Virus record (IMG/VR): IMGVR_UViG_3300040801_002166
Location: 1 to 32,429 of that record
Source: a virus
DNA: 32,429 nt
Strand: one strand, 5' to 3'
In this document: positions 6,766-13,084 of the stretch, one piece after another
Numbering within the stretch: position 1 is the stretch's first letter
Layout: every line of letters starts with the position of its first letter
The notes under the pieces: model-generated
Seen by the model: only the letters and a program-made list of their open reading frames with translations
The model's database searches: none
Told to the model about the DNA's origin: nothing
Made by a program: the position numbers and the translations under genes

Positions 6766-7281
6766 TTAGATTTTGATGTGAGACCAAGTATAACCTGTGT
6801 TGATGCATGTGATAGTCTCTCGCGATACGCCGAACTTTTCGGCGATTTTTCGCTGAGTTTGGCCGGAATCTCTTAACAGAAGTTTTATTTCTCGGACCTG
6901 ATTCGCGGTCAGTTTTGAACTGGGATGCTTCTCGCCGGGACCCAGTGTTCCATGCTTCACTGCATCAGCATAATTCATTTTTCTCGTTCCGTAGCGAAGA
7001 TTTTCGACATGATTATTAGCAGGATCGCCATCTCCATGGAGCACACAGCGATAACCATTTGGGTTTTCGAGAAATGCCTCGGCGACAAGTCGATGAATTC
7101 GAAATGTTTTATGTTTTCCATTTTTCCATAGATCAGCGAGCTGGTAACCTTCTTTTTGAGTTGTGGGTTTGAGCCATCTTCCTGATCCCTTCGTAGACCA
7201 GACTCGGCCATGGCTCGTGATCCAATAGTCCGGGTAATCTGCGATTTGTGTTGCCTGTTCGTATTTCTTTAGATTTTTCAT
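6766..7281 (-). CDS. NUMOD4/HNH homing endonuclease
   Basis: The start is the ATG at 7281 with AAGGA seven bases upstream; its first residues MKNLKKYE match the start of the plus-strand relative at 23025. The 171-residue protein has a NUMOD4 region (DYPDYWITSHGRVWS), the HNH_3 core (CVLHGDGDPANNHVENLRYG) and a C-terminal helix-turn-helix (TQRKIAEKFGVSRETITCI). It is closely related over its full length to the enzyme encoded at 23025-23546. It begins 25 bases after the first HTH gene of the RNA module, so it may be transcribed from the RNA-1 promoter. Confidence 0.93.
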   Translation of the reverse strand: MKNLKKYEQATQIADYPDYWITSHGRVWSTKGSGRWLKPTTQKEGYQLADLWKNGKHKTFRIHRLVAEAFLENPNGYRCVLHGDGDPANNHVENLRYGTRKMNYADAVKHGTLGPGEKHPSSKLTANQVREIKLLLRDSGQTQRKIAEKFGVSRETITCINTGYTWSHIKI

Positions 7282-7306
7282 TGTTATTCCTTTTGTATTT
7301 TGTTTT

Positions 7307-7894
7307 TCAGATATCGAGAGTGTATCCGACTTTTCGATATGCTTTTTGAATAGCAGATTTTTTTCTGTAAAATGAATCTTTCGAAATTCCAACTTCATAA
7401 CAGGCATCCAAAACATTCACTCCACTGAATATCAACATTGAAACTTGAAAGAATTCAGGATGTATTCTCTTGATTTCTCCTAAAATAGTTTTCGCGAGAT
7501 CTCTTTCGATGATGCTTTGTTCAACATTCTTCTTGTCCATGATTGTTTTCTCCTCAAATTTGATATGTCTAAATTTTCTCTGTTTTGAATCTAAATAATT
7601 CAGTAAGTCACATCGTACAATTCTCCATATTTTTTTGACTGAAATGTATTTCTCATTTTTCAAATTATCTACCAAACTCATGTACGAGATTGTACCAATT
7701 TTCTCTTTTTCCCAATCAGATAAAAGACCAAGAGAAAAATTTATTCTGGGGAATTGGGTTTGGTTAAAGATTATTTCTATGGCGAGATCTAGATCATATA
7801 AAGAGATCCATGTATTATCTGAATATAATTTTTCTTTAACGCGCTCAATCTTCTCCAGTTTTTTTCTTTCAATTTCTTCTGTTATGTATTTCAT
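7307..7894 (-). CDS. RNA-module HTH protein 1
   Basis: The 195-residue product is set from the ATG at 7894, 25 bases past the 3' hairpin of RNA-1. The N-terminal two thirds is helical and of unknown family. The last 45 residues hold a helix-turn-helix (VLDACYEVGISKDSFYRKK), like the DNA-recognition ends of sigma-like or resolvase-like regulators. It is a paralogue of the protein at 8740-9252: compare IWRIVRCDLLNYLDSKQ with VWREVHCDFQNYLNKKE, RHIKFEE with HHIQFEE, and FYRKK in both. The gene is strikingly A+T-rich compared with the structural genes. Likely a DNA- or RNA-binding regulator tied to the RNA upstream; the actual role is unknown. Confidence 0.8.
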   Translation of the reverse strand: MKYITEEIERKKLEKIERVKEKLYSDNTWISLYDLDLAIEIIFNQTQFPRINFSLGLLSDWEKEKIGTISYMSLVDNLKNEKYISVKKIWRIVRCDLLNYLDSKQRKFRHIKFEEKTIMDKKNVEQSIIERDLAKTILGEIKRIHPEFFQVSMLIFSGVNVLDACYEVGISKDSFYRKKSAIQKAYRKVGYTLDI

Positions 7895-7918
7895 TTTCTC
7901 TGTTCCAGAAAGCAATAA

Positions 7919-7959
7919 ACCCTAGATGATCAGTGGGAACAGCACCGACCAAATAGGGT
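7919..7959 (-). terminator. 3' two-tier hairpin of RNA-1
   Basis: An outer ACCCTA/TAGGGT helix encloses an inner GGTC/GATC helix (one G-U pair on the transcript) and a 15-base loop (7932-7946). The downstream stretch is only modestly T-rich (TTTATTGC), so termination would be leaky, letting transcription reach the HTH gene 25 bases on. The same architecture with different bases occurs at 9272-9322. Confidence 0.6.
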
Positions 7960-8410
7960 CATTGAACTTTATAAATTTTTTCTTCAGACGAGGCCCTGTT
8001 CCGACTTCATCTATTTTATATAGGTTGTGGTATTAACCAAAAGAACATTTATCTTGAGAATAACTTGAAAAAAGAGAAGCAGAGTGGAACACTTGATTTA
8101 TCAAAGAATCATTTTGGGTCATCGTGTACCAGCCAGCTCGTGTTTTTCTCTGTATCGCTCTTGGCCTCTTGTTGGGCCATCATGTATCGATCTCTCTCTT
8201 TTCTTCTCTTGTTCCCTCTCGACTGTCTTCTCGTCCATCATCTGGATCAGCCTCTGTTTGATATCTCGACCATGTCTCGTCTATGTCTCGTCTATACCTT
8301 CCGAAAACTTCGTGATTTTTCGCAAAAAACTTTATTTTTTTTTCAGGATCTCGAGATTCCGTAACAAACTCAATGACTTACAGACCAAGAAAAATTGTAT
8401 TCTTTGCGAT

Positions 8411-8521
8411 TTTCTGTTCGACCCTCTAGCCGAGATCTCGAAATATTAATAAAATGGGAAGACAAGACATATGGAACTTCATTGGTTTCGTCGAGATCTC
8501 GGCTAGAGGGTCGAACAGAAA
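8411..8521 (-). repeat. 31-bp perfect inverted repeat, 49-base loop (RNA-1)
   Basis: Positions 8411-8441 and 8491-8521 are perfect reverse complements, 31 bp, separated by exactly 49 bases. The end of the arm next to the loop is TCGAGATCTC, where RNA-2 has TCGAGACCTC with the matching change on the other strand. The rest of the arm has no likeness to RNA-2. As RNA it forms a very stable rod; as DNA it could extrude as a cruciform. Confidence 0.9.
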
Positions 8522-8576
8522 TCACACAGGAGGAACCAACAAAACGAGGTAATAGATCCCTGCTCGACCCAAGAAC

Positions 8577-8605
8577 ATTATAGCATTAACCGTTCAAAAT
8601 GTCAA
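8577..8605 (-). promoter_or_regulatory. Perfect consensus sigma70 promoter for RNA-1
   Basis: The minus strand reads TTGACA (8605-8600), a 17-base spacer, then TATAAT (8582-8577): both hexamers and the spacing are exactly consensus. Transcription would start near 8570. It lies just past the stop of the protease C-terminal scrap (8611) and points into RNA-1, HTH-1 and the HNH gene. I saw no other exact consensus promoter in the window. Confidence 0.88.
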
Positions 8606-8610
8606 GCATT

Positions 8611-8727
8611 CTACTTCAATTGACGATAGCTTTTTGTGATTTCTTTGATGTCATCGAGCTGTGCTCCATAGGCGATGAATGGTACCTGAGTGCTCATCGA
8701 GTGAATGACCCCGACAACTTCATTATT
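8611..8727 (-). pseudogene. C-terminal fragment of a trypsin-like protease
   Basis: After two stop codons that end HTH-2, an in-frame stretch of 38 codons reads NNEVVGVIHSMSTQVPFIAY then GAQLDDIKEI..., ending in TAG at 8611. This matches the last beta strands and final helix of trypsin-like serine proteases, where '(N/G)-x-EVVGV-x-H-S...GFA...D-D-I-K' follows the GxSGG active-site loop. The serine loop itself and the catalytic Asp are not found. There is no start codon before the frame. It is best explained as the 3' end of the gene whose 5' end is at 9835-10152. Confidence 0.65.
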
Positions 8728-8739
8728 TTAGATTCTTCA

Positions 8740-9252
8740 TCATTCTACCTCCATCTCATTCTTTTTTCTGTAAAAAGTTCTGGGGGATATGTTGTTCTTT
8801 TTGCATGCCTCATCAATCGTGATATCTTCATTATAAACTGAAAGCAATACTTTAAAAACAACAGGATTTAATCTCTCACAATGTTTGAAAGCAGATTTGA
8901 TTATTTGAATATCTTCTTGATTCTTTTGTAGGCTCGGCATTCTGTTCTCCTCGAATTGAATGTGGTGATATTTATTTTCTTTTTTGTTTAGATAATTCTG
9001 GAAATCGCAATGAACTTCTCTCCAGACAAAAGAGATAGGAATCAAAGGATAATCTTCCAGTAAATTCAAAAGAGAAAAATACGACTTTGTTTCAATTTCT
9101 TCCATTGCTCTATCAGATAATCTCTCATTGCAAAAAACAAGATTGTTTCTCTTAACTAAATAAGAAATAACAATATCCAGATTTCTAATATTCACATGAG
9201 ATTTTTTACCATAAACTATTTTTTTAATTTCTGTTTGAGTTAAATTAAACAC
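8740..9252 (-). CDS. RNA-module HTH protein 2
   Basis: The preferred start is the GTG at 9252, with GAGGA eight bases upstream and 20 bases past the 3' hairpin of RNA-2; a longer frame from a TTG at 9327 would run through that hairpin. The product is about 170 residues, a paralogue of HTH protein 1, with the shared WRxVxCDxxNYL and HIxFEE blocks and a C-terminal helix-turn-helix (ITIDEACKKNNISPRTFYRK). It is A+T-rich like its relative. It ends directly before the protease scrap, which marks the likely edge of the inserted module. Its partner RNA, DNA site and function are unknown. Confidence 0.78.
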   Translation of the reverse strand: MFNLTQTEIKKIVYGKKSHVNIRNLDIVISYLVKRNNLVFCNERLSDRAMEEIETKSYFSLLNLLEDYPLIPISFVWREVHCDFQNYLNKKENKYHHIQFEENRMPSLQKNQEDIQIIKSAFKHCERLNPVVFKVLLSVYNEDITIDEACKKNNISPRTFYRKKNEMEVE

Positions 9253-9271
9253 TTGCTTGTCCTCAAATGAA

Positions 9272-9322
9272 AAACCCTTCGAATATAGCTTAGTGGACAA
9301 GACGGCTACACCCGAAGGGTTT
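9272..9322 (-). terminator. 3' two-tier terminator-like hairpin of RNA-2
   Basis: An outer 10-bp helix (AAACCCTTCG/CGAAGGGTTT) encloses TAGC/GCTA and a 15-base loop (9290-9304). On the minus strand the helix runs into a T5 tract, a good intrinsic terminator. Both helices are replaced by different pairs in RNA-1 while the loop keeps the same length. On the plus strand the loop region resembles a tRNA D-arm (TAGCTTAGTGGACAAG), but no other tRNA part is present. Confidence 0.65.
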
Positions 9323-9761
9323 AACAAATTTTAAAATTCTTTAGATCGAAGCCTTGTCCTGCTCGCTCTAGTATAGATAGTCTGTGGTATTAACCAAAAG
9401 AACATTTATCTTGAGAAAAACTTGAAAAAAGAGAATAGAGTTGGAACATTTGATTTATCAAAGAATCATTTCGGACCATTTATGTATCAGCCTTTCATGT
9501 TTTTCTCTTGTACCGCTCTGGCCTCTTGTCGGGCCATGATGTATCAATCTCTCTTTTTCTTCTCTTGTTCTTTCTCGACTGTTGTTTTGCTCCAACCTCT
9601 CATCCAACCCTCAACCAGTATCCTCTATACTTTACCTCCGAAAACTCAGCACTTTCTGCCAAAAAACTTTATTTTTTTTTCAGGAACTCGAGATTCCGTA
9701 ACAAACTCAATGACTTACAGACCAAGAAAAATTGTATACTCTGCGAGACTCTACTCTGTGA

Positions 9762-9842
9762 TTGACTGAGGTCTCGAAAGTTAGTAAAAAGTGTTTTGTG
9801 TATATTGCAATAGAACTTTAAATTAGTCGAGACCTCAGTCAA
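9762..9842 (-). repeat. 16-bp inverted repeat, 49-base loop (RNA-2)
   Basis: Positions 9762-9777 and 9827-9842 are perfect reverse complements separated by 49 bases, the same loop length as in RNA-1. The arm overlaps the last codons and TGA stop of the protease 5' part (9835), so the module boundary and the truncation coincide. Confidence 0.88.
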
Positions 9843-10152
9843 AGGCTGAAGAACTCCCAGCAAGATCCAATATTCTTTGGTTGGCTCGCTCACCATGTTT
9901 GTTATAGCAAACATGATAATTTGTGAGAATATAATTGTTTTTGAATTGATCTCGATGAAAAACAAAACCCGAGCCAGAGCCGATTACTCGACCGCTCGGG
10001 AGATATTTCTGGAATTCAACATAGGATTGAATCGGATATTTGTAATTATAGACTTGACCGACATCCTCCATTTTAATCTTTGTGGGCGAGCTTGAATGTC
10101 TCACGCTGATCAGTATAAAGAAAACAAGGAGAATGGTCGTCATATGCTTCAT
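9835..10152 (-). pseudogene. Truncated trypsin-like serine protease, N-terminal part
   Basis: The frame codes 105 residues: a signal peptide or membrane anchor (MKHMTTILLVFFILISV), a linker, then GSGSGFVFHRD and YILTNYHVC, the oxyanion-side strand and catalytic-His motif of trypsin/HtrA-like proteases. It stops about 25 residues after the His, inside the 5' helix of RNA-2. A whole domain needs about 100 more residues with Asp and GxSGG. A matching C-terminal piece lies 1.1 kb on (8611-8727) but the middle is missing, so active protease is not expected unless the short product has another role. An exported protease in a fibre/lysis neighbourhood may once have acted in host-envelope processing. 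Confidence 0.72.
9901..9929 (-). promoter_or_regulatory. Weak candidate promoter upstream of RNA-2
   Basis: The minus strand has TTCTCA (9929-9924), 17 bases, then TATAAC (9906-9901): four and five matches of six to consensus. The -10 element is the loop of a perfect CATGTTTG/CAAACATG hairpin (9894-9915). Correct position for RNA-2, but weak evidence. Confidence 0.25.
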
Positions 10153-10171
10153 TTTTGATTAGATCTCAAAT

Positions 10172-10954
10172 TTATTCACTGCTTGATATCAATAAAATCT
10201 CGAAGGTGACCTGAACTGTGGATGTGCCCGAGGATGTTTTGGCCTGATACCAGATATCGGTTTTTTCCGGAAAAGAGACTGGAATGTCATAGCGAACAGT
10301 TTGAGCGCCCTCTAGCACATCCTGATAAAATATTCTTTTTGCTGTTGCATTACCATTGATCTTATCTGCATTCTGTCTTTGAAAACCTTGAACACTGATC
10401 GGCTTTCCTGCTTCAGATGAAATAGTGAAATCCACAATATAACCAGTCATTCCAGCGGGAACTGTATACAGGCCCATTTGAGTCTGGCCCAATCCTGCCC
10501 CAATATCGGCCAGTATATTGCCTCCATTGTCTTCAATTTGAATATCACCAGTGTTTGCACCAGTGTATGTTCCAACCTCCTCGACAAATGCTCGATGAAC
10601 TCTCTGAAAAGATCCTGTCGTAAAAGACGAGGCGCTGGAGCCTGATAATACCATAGTCTCTGATATAATATCAAAATTAGAGTCTAGACCGAATACCTTA
10701 ACTCTTTGAGCGCCCGAGCCTGTTACATTATCGTTGATATTCCCGCCCGATTGAACGCGCAGCGGACTGGAGCCTGTTGGCCATGGGTATGCTCCGCCCT
10801 GAAATGTAATATATTCATAAACGGTCGACACTTCAGGATTGAACCCGAATTTATGTACGGCCATTCGCGTGTTTGCAAATGGGCCATCGATAAATCCTGC
10901 CTCTTTAATAGAGTCATAGGTTAAAACTTTTGCTGAATATTTTGTGCTGCCCAT
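10172..10954 (-). CDS. Virion-associated beta-rich protein (fibre or decoration)
   Basis: This 260-residue protein is Gly-, Ser-, Thr- and Asn-rich and likely all-beta. Segments such as LRVQSGGNINDNVTGSGAQR and VKVFGLDSNFDIISETMVLSG resemble a structural protein often seen in uncultured environmental phage genomes, in which an early '...G..NDN...GTGA..V.v.GLD...' block precedes beta repeats. No transmembrane segment or catalytic motif is visible. It follows the holin-like genes and precedes the protease remnant. Likely a fibre, tail-tip or capsid-decoration component; a receptor-binding role is inference. Confidence 0.72.
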   Translation of the reverse strand: MGSTKYSAKVLTYDSIKEAGFIDGPFANTRMAVHKFGFNPEVSTVYEYITFQGGAYPWPTGSSPLRVQSGGNINDNVTGSGAQRVKVFGLDSNFDIISETMVLSGSSASSFTTGSFQRVHRAFVEEVGTYTGANTGDIQIEDNGGNILADIGAGLGQTQMGLYTVPAGMTGYIVDFTISSEAGKPISVQGFQRQNADKINGNATAKRIFYQDVLEGAQTVRYDIPVSFPEKTDIWYQAKTSSGTSTVQVTFEILLISSSE

Positions 10955-10957
10955 TTT

Positions 10958-11251
10958 TTATCCTGTCACAAATGGTTCGAGCAAGGATGCCATGAAACCA
11001 ATCAGGGCGGCTGCACCGAGCATCATCCACTTCCAGCGCTCTAGAGCACCCGTGGTCGCCTCTAGTTTGACCAAACGCTCTTCGACTGGTTCACGTCTGA
11101 TGGATTCCTCTGTGAGCCTCTCCAGCTTGTTCGCATTCTGATTCACTTTCTCTAGATAAACTTCCATTTTATCAGTGACTCGAATCAAACCATGAATCGA
11201 TTCAGCGTTTTTTCGGACTAGCTCTTGCAAATCGTTGAGTTTTTCATCCAT
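10958..11251 (-). CDS. Coiled-coil protein with C-terminal membrane segment (holin-associated)
   Basis: From the ATG at 11251 the product has about 97 residues (an upstream ATG at 11296 overlaps the previous gene and is the alternative start). Residues 1-70 are a coiled coil (MDEKLNDLQELVRKNAESIH...), then comes a single hydrophobic helix (WKWMMLGAAALIGFMASLL) and a short tail. This is the layout of XhlA/hemolysin-type phage lysis accessory proteins. It directly follows a two-helix holin-like gene, supporting a lysis cassette, although no endolysin is recognised nearby. Confidence 0.72.
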   Translation of the reverse strand: MDEKLNDLQELVRKNAESIHGLIRVTDKMEVYLEKVNQNANKLERLTEESIRREPVEERLVKLEATTGALERWKWMMLGAAALIGFMASLLEPFVTG

Positions 11252-11264
11252 AATTTCTATTTTC

Positions 11265-11486
11265 TCAGTCGGTGCCACCGGTTTTCCCTCCATCAATCAG
11301 TTTTTGTCCATAGGCATTAGCGCCCAACAGAATTCCGAAATTCACCGAGAGTGCTGTAATAAACTCAGTGCCTGACAGAAAGCCTGTGAACAGAGCGGTT
11401 GTGCAAATGGCGAGAATCAGGAAAAAGATAACCTCTTTCCTCTCATCAAATAAAGACCATATACTTTCTAATTTTTCAGTCATCAT
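11265..11486 (-). CDS. Holin-like membrane protein, 73 aa
   Basis: A charged N-terminus is followed by two hydrophobic stretches (VIFFLILAICTTALFTGF and FITALSVNFGILLGANAYG) and a short Gly/Lys tail. This is a class II holin topology. It overlaps the upstream LamG gene by 11 bases and is followed by the coiled-coil membrane protein. Holins make the inner-membrane lesion that starts lysis; here the assignment rests on topology, size and neighbourhood only. Confidence 0.68.
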   Translation of the reverse strand: MMTEKLESIWSLFDERKEVIFFLILAICTTALFTGFLSGTEFITALSVNFGILLGANAYGQKLIDGGKTGGTD

Positions 11487-12696
11487 AAATCCTCACGAAA
11501 TCTGTGTGAATTGCTTGCATCTGTGCTGCCGTCAAGTCTGTGTCGAATAATCTTACTTCGCACAAACTTAAATTTGAAAAGTTTGATGGAGTTGGACCTG
11601 CATCATACTCTGTCGCAATCGCCCACAAATCGGTTGAAACAAAATCAGATGCGGCAGCAGTTGTTGTGTCATTGAACAGAATATTTCCATCATGCATGAC
11701 AATCAGTTGATTTGTTGTGGCATTGATTGAGACCACCACTGTATTAAGAGCAGGGTCTTCCAAATTACTTATCTGGCCATTGTTTATCACAAACCTATCA
11801 TTGACCACCTGATAGATATGCCTGTTTCCACCGGTAAAACTATTGCAACAGAAGAGCGCATCAACAACACTTCCGGGATTGTAGGCTAGCGCAATCGTGA
11901 TTGTGTTCGATGCATCAGCCAGTGGCGCAAACACTGAGCCAAACTCCATGTACTGGTCGTTATCTCGGTCAAAAACAATTTTACCGCCCGATAGTGTTGG
12001 AGAGTTAAACAGGGTGGCTGCACCATATCCATTGCCACTGGAGTCGGTAACAGTCGATCCCGACGCATCAGAGCCTTTGTAAATGATGGTCGCCTCGGGA
12101 ACCGCAACAGTGGTCTCGGTGGTCGGAAATGGAATCTTGACCTGTTGGAAACATCGAACCTTGACTCGGGCATATCCAATTTCTAAAGCATCGACCACAT
12201 CGATTCTGTTCGAGGATTGGATGATGTCGATATGATGGATTTTTGATGTGGCGCATCCATGCCGATAAATGCATTTCCTGAGCGATTCCATGTATCGTTT
12301 TGCTCTCAAGCGAGCAATTTCCCGAGGGTCAAGCGTTTTTCCGTTTTTTATTATTGCCTCATTTGGGTCTGGAATAAACGCCAATGAAACCTCAATGTCG
12401 ATGTAGGAATCGGCCACATAGAACAAAGGCCCACCGGTTCGCTTGTTCTGAATCACTCGATCATCTGTATCGGATATAAAGCATGTCACGCCATGGTTTG
12501 GCCGATTGGTGGTGTCTCGCCCAAACAACTCCAACGGATTGATCAGATAAGCATAGAATGAATCAGAGGAGGGAGCTGGGAGAGATAGGTTGGGGTCTCG
12601 AACATTTGACAGGAATGATGCATAGTTGTCCTGCAATGCTGAAATGAGATGGTCGACCGCTATTTGGTCCGCTTCATTGATATCAATTTTAGCCAT
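11476..12696 (-). CDS. Tail protein with C-terminal LamG/concanavalin-like domain
   Basis: This 406-residue protein has two parts. Residues 1-200 form an alpha/beta domain (ADQIAVDHLISALQDNYASF ... IEVSLAFIPDPNEA ... VKVRCFQQVKIPF) of unidentified family, somewhat like tail-completion or baseplate-assembly proteins. Residues about 205-400 are a LamG/concanavalin-like sandwich (DSSGNGYGAATLFNSPTL, FDRDNDQYMEFG, NQLIVMHDGNILFND, EVRLFDTDLTAAQ). LamG domains on phage tails bind glycans, so this is a receptor-binding candidate. It overlaps both neighbours (8 and 11 bases). Confidence 0.75.
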   Translation of the reverse strand: MAKIDINEADQIAVDHLISALQDNYASFLSNVRDPNLSLPAPSSDSFYAYLINPLELFGRDTTNRPNHGVTCFISDTDDRVIQNKRTGGPLFYVADSYIDIEVSLAFIPDPNEAIIKNGKTLDPREIARLRAKRYMESLRKCIYRHGCATSKIHHIDIIQSSNRIDVVDALEIGYARVKVRCFQQVKIPFPTTETTVAVPEATIIYKGSDASGSTVTDSSGNGYGAATLFNSPTLSGGKIVFDRDNDQYMEFGSVFAPLADASNTITIALAYNPGSVVDALFCCNSFTGGNRHIYQVVNDRFVINNGQISNLEDPALNTVVVSINATTNQLIVMHDGNILFNDTTTAAASDFVSTDLWAIATEYDAGPTPSNFSNLSLCEVRLFDTDLTAAQMQAIHTDFVRIYDD

Positions 12697-13084
12697 TTTC
12701 TATCTCCCATTTTGCGTTCCATCCTTCATCGAGTTCCGTTCCAAGCTCTTGGTCGATAAGTGTTGGATTTATTTTGTTTTCTTCTTGGCCAATCCATGGA
12801 CGATTCTTCAACCATTCCTCATCCACTCTCTCGAAATGGTTTCTGAGTCTCTGTAGAACATTTCTGGGAGCCTTCTCCAAAACTTTTGATAACGGAATCA
12901 GGATTGCAAATTCGGTATCGAGTCCCGAGCCATTGATATAGGGAGGGATAAACGTTCTTAGAAATCGTCTATGCCTGATGCTCAGTGGTCCACCACTCTC
13001 AGAATAAGCATTCCTGAGCTGTCTGATGGTGAAGGTAGCTCCGACCAATACATCATTCTTCGGTGTTGAGTATTTGTTTCTCAT
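12689..13084 (-). CDS. Hypothetical tail-region protein, 131 aa
   Basis: A basic N-terminal half (IRHRRFLRTFIPPYINGSG) leads into a helical, charged C-terminal half (NVLQRLRNHFERVDEEWLKN, then an acidic end). No recognised domain, signal or membrane segment. It sits between two LamG-bearing genes with four- and eight-base overlaps, so it is probably a connector or assembly partner of the fibre proteins. That role is inferred from position only. Confidence 0.65.
   Translation of the reverse strand: MRNKYSTPKNDVLVGATFTIRQLRNAYSESGGPLSIRHRRFLRTFIPPYINGSGLDTEFAILIPLSKVLEKAPRNVLQRLRNHFERVDEEWLKNRPWIGQEENKINPTLIDQELGTELDEGWNAKWEIENG

Larger units (their letters stand above)
7919..8570 (-). ncRNA. 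Structured RNA-1 of the duplicated RNA/HTH module
   Basis: On the minus strand, a perfect sigma70 promoter (8577-8605) is followed by about 49 bases of leader, a 31-bp perfect helix with a 49-base loop (8411-8521), a conserved core (8026-8410), a spacer, and a two-tier 3' hairpin (7919-7959). The core is shared with RNA-2: 52 of 53 bases match at 8026-8078 and 76 of 77 at 8324-8400. Helices outside these blocks differ in sequence but not in pairing. Other local pairings conserved in both copies are TGGCC/GGCCA with an eight-base loop and TGGT/ACCA around TAAT. No long open frame is conserved. The length is similar to large phage RNAs such as ROOL or GOLLD, but I cannot assign it to either. 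Confidence 0.75.
9272..9842 (-). ncRNA. Structured RNA-2 of the duplicated RNA/HTH module
   Basis: This is the second copy of the module RNA: a 16-bp 5' helix with a 49-base loop (9762-9842), a core (9383-9761) matching RNA-1, a spacer, and a two-tier 3' hairpin (9272-9322). A 51-base run (9687-9737) is identical to 8350-8400. The 5' boundary is not fixed. A weak promoter (9901-9929) overlaps a perfect 8-bp hairpin (9894-9915), both inside the protease 5' part, so transcription could start there or arrive from the fibre operon. Plus-strand frames in the two copies do not stay aligned, so coding on that strand is unlikely. Confidence 0.72.

Noticed and set aside
8411-8521. Retron msr-msd hairpin
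   Set aside because: The long helix is reminiscent, but there is no reverse transcriptase gene in the genome.
9272-9322. tRNA gene
   Set aside because: Only a D-arm-like piece (TAGCTTAGTGG) is present; no anticodon or T arm follows and the equivalent hairpin of RNA-1 lacks the resemblance.
8065-9769. Plus-strand open frames in both RNA copies with similar first residues (about 8065-8449 and 9422-9769)
   Set aside because: They agree for only about 15 codons, then indels and substitutions put them out of frame; the similarity follows the conserved RNA, promoter and terminator signals are on the other strand, and ribosome sites are absent.
8611-10152. Group I or group II intron in the protease gene
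   Set aside because: I see no group I P7-type GACTA/ATAGTC core and no group II domain V or GTGYG-to-AY ends, and joining the flanks would not restore the protease because its middle is missing.
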